Positions 17,471 to 25,851 of a stretch of 64,000 nucleotides of DNA are shown here, piece by piece; position 1 is the first letter of the stretch; each line of letters begins with the position of its first letter. Where the stretch lies: positions 1 through 64,000 of the forward strand of contig SFTJ01000021.1 in assembly GCA_004563195.1 (NCBI GenBank), given 5' to 3'. This DNA is from a bacterium (lineage in GTDB: Bacteria > Bacteroidota > Bacteroidia > Bacteroidales > Muribaculaceae). The position numbers were made by a program, and so were the translations under genes. Below the pieces are notes generated by a model, which had not been told where the DNA came from, searched no databases, and worked only from the letters and a program-made list of their open reading frames with translations.

Positions 17471-19087
17471 TTATTTTGCGTAAAGTTTGTTCTTAAGTTC
17501 TATCACGCGTTCGTCGGTGATGTAATCATCGTAATCCATCATCTTGTCGATGATGCCATTTGGAGTAAGTTCTATTTCGCGATTACATACAGTCTGAATG
17601 AACTCATGGTCGTGCGATGCAAATAATATAACACCCTTAAAGGCTTGCAGCGTGTTGTTGAAAGCCTGAATCGATTCCAAGTCGAGGTGATTGGTTGGAG
17701 TGTCCAAAATCAATGTATTGGCATCGGTCATCATCATCTTGGCTATCATGCAACGCATCTTCTCACCACCCGAAAGCACTGAGGCCTTCTTGAGCACATC
17801 TTCGCCCGAGAAAAGCATCTTTCCGAGGAAACCTTTAAGATAGATTTCGCTCGTATCGTTGCTGAATTGGCAAAGCCAGTCCACAAGATTCATATCGGTA
17901 TTGAAATATTCCGAATTGTCGAGCGGGAGGTACGCAGTAGTGATAGTCTGACCCCATTCGTAAGTACCTGCATCGGGTTTGCGGCGACCGGTGATAATCT
18001 CAAACAATGCAGTCATAGCTCTCGGGTCGCGACTCAAGAACACGCACTTATCGTCTTTTTCAATAGTGAAGTTCAAGTCTTTGAAGAGTGTTTCACCCTC
18101 GATGCTTGCTGTCAGGCCGTGAACTTCAAGAATCTTATTGCCCACTTCGCGGCATGGAGTGAATATGATGCCCGGATAGCGGCGCGACGATGGTTGAATC
18201 TCTTCGATATTAAGCTTTTCGAGCATCTTTTTGCGACTTGTGGTCTGCTTCGATTTAGCCACATTGGCGCTGAATCGACGAATGAATTCGAGCAATTCCT
18301 TACGCTTCTCTTCAGCCTTCTTGTTGGCTTGCTGTTGCTGGCGAAGAGCAAGCTGGCTCGAGTGATACCAGAAGCTGTAGTTGCCGGCAAACAGTGTAAT
18401 CTTATTGTAGTCGATATCGAGAGTGTGAGTGGAAATAGCATCGAGGAAGTGACGGTCGTGCGACACAACAAGCACCGTATTCTCGCATTTCGACAAGTAA
18501 TCTTCGAGCCACGCCACTGTGTCGAGGTCAAGGTCGTTGGTCGGCTCATCGAGAAGCAGGTTGTCGGGGTTGCCGAAAAGTGCTTTTGCCAATAGCACGC
18601 GCACTTTTTCCTTGGCACTCATATCTTTCATATAAGTGTAGTGTTTGTCTTCTTTAATGCCCAAACCGCTCAACAATGCGCTGGCATCACTTTCTGCATT
18701 CCAACCCTCCATTTCAGCGAACTTTTCCTCGAGTTCGGCTGCTCTAACTCCGTCTTCATCGCTGAAGTCGGGCTTTGCATAGAGGGCTTCTTTTTCTTTC
18801 ATAATATCCCAGAGCACCGTGTGTCCTTGCAACACTGTATCCATCACAGTGAATTCGTCGTAGGCAAAGTGGTCCTGACTCAAAACCGACATTCTCTCAC
18901 CGGGACCTTGTGTAACCGTACCCTGTGTTGGTGCAAGCTGACCGCTGAGTATGCGCATAAGTGTACTCTTGCCGGCGCCGTTTGCTCCGATAATGCCGTA
19001 GCAGTTGCCTGCTGTAAACTTTAGGTTAACGTCTTGAAATAAAACTCTTTTGCCAAATTGGATTCCTAAATTGCTTGTTGTAATCAT
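17471..19087 (-). CDS. ABC-F family ATPase (YbiT-like) with degenerate second site
   Basis: A 538-residue twin-cassette ABC-F protein. The first cassette has Walker A GANGAGKST and Walker B DEPTNDLD, but its signature reads MSAKEKVR rather than LSGGQ. The second has a normal LSGGEKMR signature, but its P-loop position reads SRDPRAMTALFE and the Walker B Glu is Thr (LDTPTNHLD). Only one composite site should therefore hydrolyse ATP well. From memory this asymmetry is shared by Bacteroides homologues, so it is a family trait rather than decay. The likely role is on the ribosome. Confidence 0.88.
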   Translation of the reverse strand: MITTSNLGIQFGKRVLFQDVNLKFTAGNCYGIIGANGAGKSTLMRILSGQLAPTQGTVTQGPGERMSVLSQDHFAYDEFTVMDTVLQGHTVLWDIMKEKEALYAKPDFSDEDGVRAAELEEKFAEMEGWNAESDASALLSGLGIKEDKHYTYMKDMSAKEKVRVLLAKALFGNPDNLLLDEPTNDLDLDTVAWLEDYLSKCENTVLVVSHDRHFLDAISTHTLDIDYNKITLFAGNYSFWYHSSQLALRQQQQANKKAEEKRKELLEFIRRFSANVAKSKQTTSRKKMLEKLNIEEIQPSSRRYPGIIFTPCREVGNKILEVHGLTASIEGETLFKDLNFTIEKDDKCVFLSRDPRAMTALFEIITGRRKPDAGTYEWGQTITTAYLPLDNSEYFNTDMNLVDWLCQFSNDTSEIYLKGFLGKMLFSGEDVLKKASVLSGGEKMRCMIAKMMMTDANTLILDTPTNHLDLESIQAFNNTLQAFKGVILFASHDHEFIQTVCNREIELTPNGIIDKMMDYDDYITDERVIELKNKLYAK

Positions 19088-19116
19088 TCTTACCTTATAT
19101 ATTCAAAAATTTTCTG

Positions 19117-19124
19117 CAAAGTTA
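19117..19124 (-). promoter_or_regulatory. -7 promoter box of the 538-residue ABC-F gene
   Basis: TAACTTTG on the minus strand. The following leader GCAGAAAATTTTTGAAT is identical to that of nusB (62926 region). Confidence 0.6.
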
Positions 19125-19215
19125 CTAAATCTTTCTTACATATATAAATTACTTTGGCTGCACTGTGCCTGATTGTAATAATTTTTTTGCAGCTTGTCGC
19201 TCTAATTAGCAACTA

Positions 19216-19257
19216 ATATGGGTGGCTTTTTTCGCCACCCATATCAATATCTTTTTT
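19216..19257. terminator. Hairpin, probable radA-operon terminator
   Basis: ATATGGGTGG at 19216-19225 pairs with CCACCCATAT at 19235-19244. A run of T (19252-19257) follows on the plus strand. The genes upstream are on the minus strand, where the T-run is poor, so the direction is uncertain. Confidence 0.5.
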
Positions 19258-19413
19258 ATTACCGTATTTACTATCGCAGTAATATCGGAGAATTTTGTTT
19301 TATTATAAAAGTTAGTTAGTTTGAAGCTTGTTAAAATTAATTACACCAATATGACTAATAATATTACAATTGGTTTAATGCAGAATAACATTTTAACCTT
19401 AGTTAACAATTAA

Positions 19414-20790
19414 TCATCCAAAAAGGTGTCTGAAAGCTTCTTCTACCTTGGCTACTTCTATAATTTGTATTTTAAATCTATCTATATTGATGCCCTTAAT
19501 GTTATTTTTTGGCACTAATATCGACTTGAAGCCGAGCTTTTCGGCCTCGCCTATGCGCTGGTCGATGCGTGTAACTTGGCGTATTTCACCCGATAGGCCT
19601 ACTTCACCTGCCATACATACTTGCTTTTTAATTGCCATATCCACATTGCTCGACAAGATGGCACATATCACAGCCAAGTCGAGAGCGGGGTCGTTGACCT
19701 TCAGTCCACCGGCTATGTTGAGAAATACATCTTTCTGTGCGAGTTTAAATCCCACGCGTTTTTCGAGTACTGCGAGCAGCATATTCATTCGTTTCGAATC
19801 AAATCCTGTAACCGAACGCTGCGCCGTGCCATAAGCGGCGGTACTTACCAGCGCCTGTGTCTCGATAACAAACGGCCGAGCACCCTCGAGCGCCACACCT
19901 ATGGCCACACCCGAGAGTTCTTCATCGCATTGGGTGATAAGCATCTCCGAGGGGTTGGTCACTTCGCGCAGACCGCTTTCTTTCATTTCGTAGATGCCTA
20001 TCTCAGATGTGCTTCCAAATCGGTTTTTTATCGACCGCAAAATGCGATATAGATAATGGCGATCGCCTTCAAATTGAAGCACGGCATCCACTATATGCTC
20101 CAGCACTTTGGGTCCGGCTATGCTACCCTCTTTATTGATGTGCCCTATCAGCACCACCGGGGTGTTGGTTTCCTTTGCAAATTTCAAAAATGCCGCTGCA
20201 CATTCTCTCACCTGGCTCACGCTTCCTGCAGCCGACTCAAGTTCGTCGGAAGCTATGGTCTGAATCGAGTCTACTATTACGAGGTCGGGATTATTCTCTT
20301 TTATCGAAGCAAAAATGCTGTTGAGCGAGGTTTCGCACACCAAGTAACACTCACAATCGATGTGTTCGCCGGCTATACGGTCGGCGCGCATCTTCAGTTG
20401 TTGGGCACTTTCTTCGCCCGATATGTAGAGCACCTTGCGGCTGCGTATGCGCAACACATTTTGCAACACCAGGGTCGACTTTCCTATTCCGGGCTCGCCT
20501 CCTATCAGCACAAGTGAACCCGGCACAAGACCTCCGCCGAGCACTCTATTGAGTTCTTGACTCGGCAATTTGATGCGCGGCAATTCCTCGGTGCGGATAT
20601 CGCCTATTTTCACAGCCACATTGCTTTTTCGGCCCGAGAACTCCGTGCTGCCGAACGGACTTTTGCTCTTTGGTCCTACGGGTTCTTCAATAAATGTGTT
20701 CCATTCGCCGCAATTCGGACATTTGCCCACCCATTTCGGCGATTCTGCACCACAATTTTTGCAGAAGAATACTGTTTTTTGCTTTGCCAT
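19414..20790 (-). CDS. radA: DNA repair protein RadA
   Basis: A RecA-like helicase that extends heteroduplexes in recombination. The 458 residues have the N-terminal zinc finger (Cys10, 13, 24, 27), Walker A GGEPGIGKST near 100, the RadA-specific KNRFG motif (SIKNRFGST) and a C-terminal Lon-protease-like domain. It is the last gene of nhaC-trmH-radA; only 9 bases separate it from the methyltransferase. Confidence 0.96.
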   Translation of the reverse strand: MAKQKTVFFCKNCGAESPKWVGKCPNCGEWNTFIEEPVGPKSKSPFGSTEFSGRKSNVAVKIGDIRTEELPRIKLPSQELNRVLGGGLVPGSLVLIGGEPGIGKSTLVLQNVLRIRSRKVLYISGEESAQQLKMRADRIAGEHIDCECYLVCETSLNSIFASIKENNPDLVIVDSIQTIASDELESAAGSVSQVRECAAAFLKFAKETNTPVVLIGHINKEGSIAGPKVLEHIVDAVLQFEGDRHYLYRILRSIKNRFGSTSEIGIYEMKESGLREVTNPSEMLITQCDEELSGVAIGVALEGARPFVIETQALVSTAAYGTAQRSVTGFDSKRMNMLLAVLEKRVGFKLAQKDVFLNIAGGLKVNDPALDLAVICAILSSNVDMAIKKQVCMAGEVGLSGEIRQVTRIDQRIGEAEKLGFKSILVPKNNIKGINIDRFKIQIIEVAKVEEAFRHLFG

Positions 20791-20799
20791 AGCCTCGCG

Positions 20800-21564
20800 T
20801 TATTTTAGGGTGTTTCTACAAAATTCGCTAATGGTGATGGCAGCCGCCAGCCCCACATTTAGCGACTCACTTGTGGCTCCGTCGACGGCACGCGAAGGGA
20901 TATAGAGATTTCGCGTTGTAAGCTGCTTGAGTTTTTCCGACATTCCGTTTCCCTCGTTGCCGAATATCACAAATGCTTTGTGTGGCAATGAGGCTTGATA
21001 GATATTTTCACCATCGAGCGTTGTGCCAAACACCGGCATATCGGGGTGCGACTCAATCAAGTCCTCAAGGTCGCAATAATGCACTTTCACTCGCGATATT
21101 GCACCCATAGTGGCTTGTATCACTTTGTGGTTGTACACATCTACGGTCTGCTTGTTGCAAAAAATGTTATTGATTCCAAACCAATCGGCAAGACGTATTA
21201 TTGTGCCCAAATTGCCGGGGTCCTGCACGCCTTCGAGAATAATATTGATGTTATTCTCCACTTCGGAGTCGGTATAGGTGACTTCAGGTATTTCGTAGAC
21301 AGCAATTACCTCTGAGGGATTGGAAAACTGCGACATCTTTTGCATCTGCTGACGGGTGGCAATTTGCAAAATATCCATGTGGGTGTAGTTGCCAAAATTC
21401 TCATACCAGTTTTGTGTGGCAATCAGCATTCGGCACTTGAAATAATCCCAGGTGTCGCGCACGCATTTGTTCCCTTCTGCCACGAAACAGCCTTCCTTGT
21501 CGCGATATTTTTTTTGCGACAACGAAGCAACAAACTTCACGGTATTATTCGATACTTTATACAT
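20800..21564 (-). CDS. TrmH family RNA 2'-O-methyltransferase
   Basis: A 254-residue SPOUT methyltransferase. The N-terminal ~95 residues are the substrate-binding domain with KYRDKEGCFVAEG. The SPOUT motifs are EGVQDPGNLGTIIR, FGNEGNGMS and the knot motif SESLNVGLAAAI. The target, tRNA or rRNA, cannot be told from sequence alone. It starts 3 bases after nhaC and ends 9 bases before radA. Confidence 0.9.
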   Translation of the reverse strand: MYKVSNNTVKFVASLSQKKYRDKEGCFVAEGNKCVRDTWDYFKCRMLIATQNWYENFGNYTHMDILQIATRQQMQKMSQFSNPSEVIAVYEIPEVTYTDSEVENNINIILEGVQDPGNLGTIIRLADWFGINNIFCNKQTVDVYNHKVIQATMGAISRVKVHYCDLEDLIESHPDMPVFGTTLDGENIYQASLPHKAFVIFGNEGNGMSEKLKQLTTRNLYIPSRAVDGATSESLNVGLAAAITISEFCRNTLK

Positions 21565-21567
21565 AAG

Positions 21568-22998
21568 CTATAAAGAGTTGATGTTTCTATAAATTTTCAA
21601 ACCAATTGCCGCTACTGCTATCGACATTATCGGACATAAATAATTAAACACGCAGTAAGGCAGATAATGAAAAGTGCTCACGCCAAGCACTGTCGACTGG
21701 GTCATGCCGCACGAATTCCATGGAATAAGAACCGATGTCACCGAGATTGAATCCTCGAGCGAACGGCTTAGCAGTCGGGGTTCGAGTCCGCACTTGGCAT
21801 AAAGATTCTTATACAGATTGCCCACAATAATAAGTGAGAGATATTGGTCGCCGGTGCAAGCATTCACCGTAAGTCCGGTGGCAACGGTGGTCGACACCAC
21901 TTTTCTCAATCCCGACAATCGGCGCGACAACGCATGTGTGATGCTCGAGAGCATACCTGTGCCAAGCAATGTTCCTCCGAATAGCATGGCGCAAAGCACG
22001 AGTTTTATGGTTTCTATCATTCCCTCTATGCCGCTTGTGCTCACAAGGTTGTTGAGCATCTCATTTCCGGTTTCTATCATAGTGCCGGTGCATAGGAGTT
22101 TCACCACAGCCATTACGGCTCCGCTTTCAGCCGAAAGTTGGGCAAAGATGTGTGGTTGGGCGAGGAACAAGCTTGCCAATCCCACCAATGTGCTGATGCA
22201 CAACGTGATGAGCACCTTCACGCGCATCACTATGAGTGCGCAAGTAATCACCGGCGCCAAAAGCAGCCATGGCGATATGTGGAATGTGGCATCGAGTTGT
22301 AGCAGCATCTCATTGGTCTCTATCGAATCGGTGATGTCGGTGGTAAAACCTATTACTGCAAACACGATAAGTGCTATCGTCAGCGATGGCAAAGTGGTCA
22401 CCATCAAGTATTTTACGTGCGAAAAAAGATTTACCCCTACGGTCGACGATGCGAGAATTGTGGTATCGGAAAGCGGTGAAATCTTGTCGCCGAAATAAGC
22501 GCCCGAGATTACCGCTCCTGCAGTGCAAGCCGGATTATATCCAAGCACTGCCCCTATACCCATAAATGCTACGCCTATGGTGGCGCAAGTGGTCCAACTG
22601 CTGCCCACAAGCACTGATATCACTGAGCACACCAGGCATGCCATTACCAAAAATGTCTTTGGATTGAGTACACGCAGTCCAAAATCAATAATAGTGGGCA
22701 CAATGCCACCAAGCATCCATGTGGCTGAGATTGTGGAAATGAGTATCAGTATGGGTATGGCTGGCAAAATCTGTCCGGCGCTCTCGCCTATTCCTTTGCG
22801 CAAAAGCAGCCATCGGCACGGATGAAATATTCGCGACAATATGAGTGTAAACACAGCCATGGCAAACAGCACATAACTGCTGTAATTAAGCACATTATCG
22901 GCGCCAAGTATCATCATTATGCCCAATATTATCACTATCAGCAACACTATGGGCACTATCGACAACTTAACCGATGGTAATACGTTTCTGTTTCTCAA
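21568..22998 (-). CDS. nhaC: Na+/H+ antiporter NhaC family
   Basis: A 476-residue polytopic membrane protein, with at least ten hydrophobic segments, of the NhaC antiporter family. The transport core carries GSSWTTCATIGVAFMGIG and AYFGDKISPLSDTT, which are characteristic. The start codon is TTG (MRNRNVLPSVKLSIVPI); no in-frame ATG lies just upstream. It probably exchanges cytoplasmic Na+ for protons; other members swap malate or amines, so the substrate is not certain. It heads a run with a methyltransferase and radA, an odd functional mix. Confidence 0.88.
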   Translation of the reverse strand: MRNRNVLPSVKLSIVPIVLLIVIILGIMMILGADNVLNYSSYVLFAMAVFTLILSRIFHPCRWLLLRKGIGESAGQILPAIPILILISTISATWMLGGIVPTIIDFGLRVLNPKTFLVMACLVCSVISVLVGSSWTTCATIGVAFMGIGAVLGYNPACTAGAVISGAYFGDKISPLSDTTILASSTVGVNLFSHVKYLMVTTLPSLTIALIVFAVIGFTTDITDSIETNEMLLQLDATFHISPWLLLAPVITCALIVMRVKVLITLCISTLVGLASLFLAQPHIFAQLSAESGAVMAVVKLLCTGTMIETGNEMLNNLVSTSGIEGMIETIKLVLCAMLFGGTLLGTGMLSSITHALSRRLSGLRKVVSTTVATGLTVNACTGDQYLSLIIVGNLYKNLYAKCGLEPRLLSRSLEDSISVTSVLIPWNSCGMTQSTVLGVSTFHYLPYCVFNYLCPIMSIAVAAIGLKIYRNINSL

Positions 22999-23052
22999 TT
23001 TTCTATATCTTTTCTTTAATATTTGTGTCGGAAATTAGTATTAATCAGAGTG

Positions 23053-24456
23053 TTAATAAGCATTTTTGTCGCCTATTACAGCATTGTATACTGTGCGTAG
23101 AATGATATAGAGGTCGAGCCAAATGCTCCAATGCTCCATGTACCAAATATCACCTTTCACTCTGCCCACCATCTGTCCTATTTCCTTAGTTTCGCCTCTG
23201 AAACCTGTAACCTGGCTCCATCCGGTGATACCGGGTTTGATGTAATGGCGTATCATGTAGTGGTCGATAATCTTGGAATATTCTTCGGTATGCTTTAGCA
23301 TATGCGGACGCGGTCCCACCACGCTCATATCGCCTTTCAGTACATTGATAAACTGTGGTGTCTCATCGATGTTTGTACGGCGAAGCACATTGCCCCACCA
23401 TGTCTTTCGCGGGTCGTCTTTTGTAGCTTGGAGAGTATCGCTCTCTTTGTTGACCTTCATGCTGCGGAACTTATACATAACAAACTCTTTGCCATTGATG
23501 CCGCTTCGTTTTTGACAAAAGAACACCGGACCAGGCATAGTGAGTTTGGTGATAGCAGCCACTATCAAAAACAGCCACGGAAATATTGTCACCAAGAACA
23601 CCAACGACACTACGATGTCGAAAGCGCGCTTTATGAATCGGTTGGATGTGGTCTGCAACGGGTCTTGGAAGAAATTCATATATGGTATCGACCCTATCAC
23701 ATTGAGGTGCATACGTTGATGCAAGTAATAATTCATGCACGGCACGCTATAGTAGTACATAAAATTATTCTCGCAATGCTTTATTATACTCTCCACCAAA
23801 TCGTTACGATAGTCGGGCTTGATGCTGCAATACACTTCCTGAACTCCCTTATGGCTTCTGAAATAGTCGATTGCGTCGTCAATACGGCCCAAGTATTTCA
23901 GTCCGGAAAATCCATTCTTTACATTGTCGTCGAAATAGCCCAACACATCGAATCCTCGCGATTTGTCGTTTGAAATTTCTTCGTAAAGTGCCTCATTATT
24001 GTCGGTGCAACCTATCATCACCACTGTGCGGCGATTGCCGGGTAATTGGTGATAGAATTTTGCAAATGCACGCACCGAGTAGCGGAACATAAGCAAAAGC
24101 ACAAACATCACGCACAAATAGAGCAAATAATAAGGCCAGCTATATACATAAAAACGACCGATGTGCAAAATAAACACACTCAGCACCGAGAAATAAAACA
24201 CATTTTTGAGCACGGTAAGTAGCACTTCGTAGTCCTTGGCTCTACGCATGTGCAGATTTACGCCGCCCTCTATGGTTACTGCAAAATATATGGTGCAAAT
24301 CACCGACATCGACTGTAAAAATTCATTTCCGAAGTCGGAGCCTCTATAATGTGCAAATATCGAAAACAATCCGCCGCATATCACTACTTCTACAAACATT
24401 ACAAAGTAGATAAGCAAGCCGCTATATCGAGATGTTACTCTTATCTGTCCACTCAT
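23053..24456 (-). CDS. Undecaprenyl-phosphate glucose phosphotransferase (WcaJ-like)
   Basis: Transfers a sugar 1-phosphate to undecaprenyl phosphate to start a surface polysaccharide. I set the start at 24456 (MSGQIRVTSRYSG, 467 residues), because a -7 box lies at 24514-24521 and an ATG at 24516 would fall inside it. The N-terminal half has four membrane segments and a CoA-binding-like domain (VMIGCTDNNEALYEE). The C-terminal half is the bacterial sugar transferase: KRAFDIVVSL, FRSMK, RRTNIDETPQ, GDMSVVGPRP and KPGITGWSQV. It is transcribed in the same direction as the dTDP-rhamnose genes but from its own promoter. Confidence 0.92.
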   Translation of the reverse strand: MSGQIRVTSRYSGLLIYFVMFVEVVICGGLFSIFAHYRGSDFGNEFLQSMSVICTIYFAVTIEGGVNLHMRRAKDYEVLLTVLKNVFYFSVLSVFILHIGRFYVYSWPYYLLYLCVMFVLLLMFRYSVRAFAKFYHQLPGNRRTVVMIGCTDNNEALYEEISNDKSRGFDVLGYFDDNVKNGFSGLKYLGRIDDAIDYFRSHKGVQEVYCSIKPDYRNDLVESIIKHCENNFMYYYSVPCMNYYLHQRMHLNVIGSIPYMNFFQDPLQTTSNRFIKRAFDIVVSLVFLVTIFPWLFLIVAAITKLTMPGPVFFCQKRSGINGKEFVMYKFRSMKVNKESDTLQATKDDPRKTWWGNVLRRTNIDETPQFINVLKGDMSVVGPRPHMLKHTEEYSKIIDHYMIRHYIKPGITGWSQVTGFRGETKEIGQMVGRVKGDIWYMEHWSIWLDLYIILRTVYNAVIGDKNAY

Positions 24457-24513
24457 ATTTGTCGTGTTGTTATCTTTTATTTCGGTATTTTTTGTTGATA
24501 TGTATTTATCATA

Positions 24514-24521
24514 CAAAAATA
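24514..24521 (-). promoter_or_regulatory. -7 promoter box of the wcaJ-like gene
   Basis: TATTTTTG on the minus strand. It decides the start codon, since the upstream ATG at 24516 overlaps it. Confidence 0.55.
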
Positions 24522-24567
24522 CAACAATTATTCGGCATAACCGTTATTATCGTCCAATTTCGATGCC

Positions 24568-24608
24568 AAAAAAATAATCCGAGATGAGTTTTCGGCCCAT
24601 GTCGGATT
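24568..24608 (-). terminator. Terminator of the rfb operon after rfbB
   Basis: On the minus strand AATCCGA (24608-24602) pairs with TCGGATT (24582-24576), followed by ATTTTTTT. Confidence 0.75.
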
Positions 24609-24636
24609 TTTGATTATGATTTATGCTTTATCGATA

Positions 24637-25776
24637 TTATCGGTTCTTATACATATCCTCATAATATTTTTCATATTCCCCCGAGGTTATGCTGTCCATC
24701 CATTCTTGATTTTCGAGATACCATTTCACAGTTTTCTCTATACCTTCCTCAAATTGCAGCGATGGCTCCCAACCTAATTCGGCTTGCAGTTTTCTGGAAT
24801 CGATGGCATAGCGAGCATCATGGCCCAAACGGTCGGTTACATAGGTGATAAGATTCATATCTTCACCCTCTGCTCTACCCAAAAGGCGATCTACTGTGTT
24901 AATCACCACCTTGATGATGTCGATATTCTTCCATTCATTAAATCCGCCTATGTTGTAGGTCTCTGCCGGTTTGCCATTGTGAAAAATCACATCGATGGCT
25001 CGCGCGTGATCTTCTACATACAACCAGTCTCTCACATTTTCACCCTTGCCGTACACAGGCAATGGTTTGCGATGTCGTATATTGTTGATAAAGAGCGGAA
25101 TCAGTTTTTCTGGAAATTGATACGGGCCATAGTTGTTCGAACAGTTTGTGACAATGGTGGGCATGCCATAAGTGTCGTGAAAAGCACGCACAAAATGGTC
25201 GCTGCTCGCCTTGCTTGCGCTGTATGGGCTATGGGGATTGTATTTGGTAGTTTCCAGAAAGAACTCTTCGCCATAGGCATGATGGTGCTGCGACGATGCC
25301 GCAGTGGTAAACGGCGACTCTACGCCCTCGGGGTGAGTCATCTCCAACGCACCATACACTTCGTCGGTGGAAATGTGATAGAATCGCTTGCCTTCATAAC
25401 GCTCGGGAAGAGATTCCCAATAAAGCTTTGCTGCTTGCAATAGTGACAAGGTGCCCATCACATTGGTTCGTGCAAATGTAAACGGGTCCTTTATCGAACG
25501 GTCGACATGACTCTCGGCTGCCAAGTGTATTATGCCATCGATTTTTTCATCGTTCATCAAGCGATAGAACGCATCGAAATCGCAAATATCCATTTTCACA
25601 AACTTATAGTTGGGCTTTCCTTCCACATCTTTTAAGTTTGCCAAATTGCCGGCATAGGTCAGTTTATCAAGATTGATAATCTTGTAGTCGGGATATTTGT
25701 TGACAAACAACCTCACCACATGGCTACCTATAAATCCTGCGCCACCGGTTATCACTATATTTCTCTTAAATTCCAT
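24637..25776 (-). CDS. rfbB: dTDP-glucose 4,6-dehydratase
   Basis: Second step of dTDP-L-rhamnose synthesis: dTDP-glucose to dTDP-4-keto-6-deoxyglucose. The 379-residue SDR protein has the NAD motif TGGAGFIGSH at 11-20, the STDEVYGAL active-site stretch, YSASKASSDH with the catalytic Tyr and Lys, and NCSNNYGPYQFPEKLIPL. It is the last gene of the rfb run, separated from rfbD by the hppA gene, and is followed by a terminator. Confidence 0.96.
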   Translation of the reverse strand: MEFKRNIVITGGAGFIGSHVVRLFVNKYPDYKIINLDKLTYAGNLANLKDVEGKPNYKFVKMDICDFDAFYRLMNDEKIDGIIHLAAESHVDRSIKDPFTFARTNVMGTLSLLQAAKLYWESLPERYEGKRFYHISTDEVYGALEMTHPEGVESPFTTAASSQHHHAYGEEFFLETTKYNPHSPYSASKASSDHFVRAFHDTYGMPTIVTNCSNNYGPYQFPEKLIPLFINNIRHRKPLPVYGKGENVRDWLYVEDHARAIDVIFHNGKPAETYNIGGFNEWKNIDIIKVVINTVDRLLGRAEGEDMNLITYVTDRLGHDARYAIDSRKLQAELGWEPSLQFEEGIEKTVKWYLENQEWMDSITSGEYEKYYEDMYKNR

Positions 25777-25851
25777 ATTTACGTCGGTTTTATCTGTTTA
25801 ACGGAATCGAAACACGCTTTATTGAGAATCTCGCCGTAAAAATTATTTCGA

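Larger units (their letters stand above)
19088..19413. other. Intergenic region between radA and the ABC-F gene
   Basis: 326 bases without a gene. It holds the ABC-F promoter box (19117-19124), a strong hairpin (19216-19244) and an A/T-rich stretch from 19261 to 19413 in which I see no ORF, promoter or repeat. Confidence 0.6.

Noticed and set aside
17471..19087. Decay of the second ATP site in the YbiT-like protein as a loss-of-function sign
   Set aside because: The same degenerate P-loop and Walker B residues are, as I recall, fixed in Bacteroides homologues, so it is a family property.
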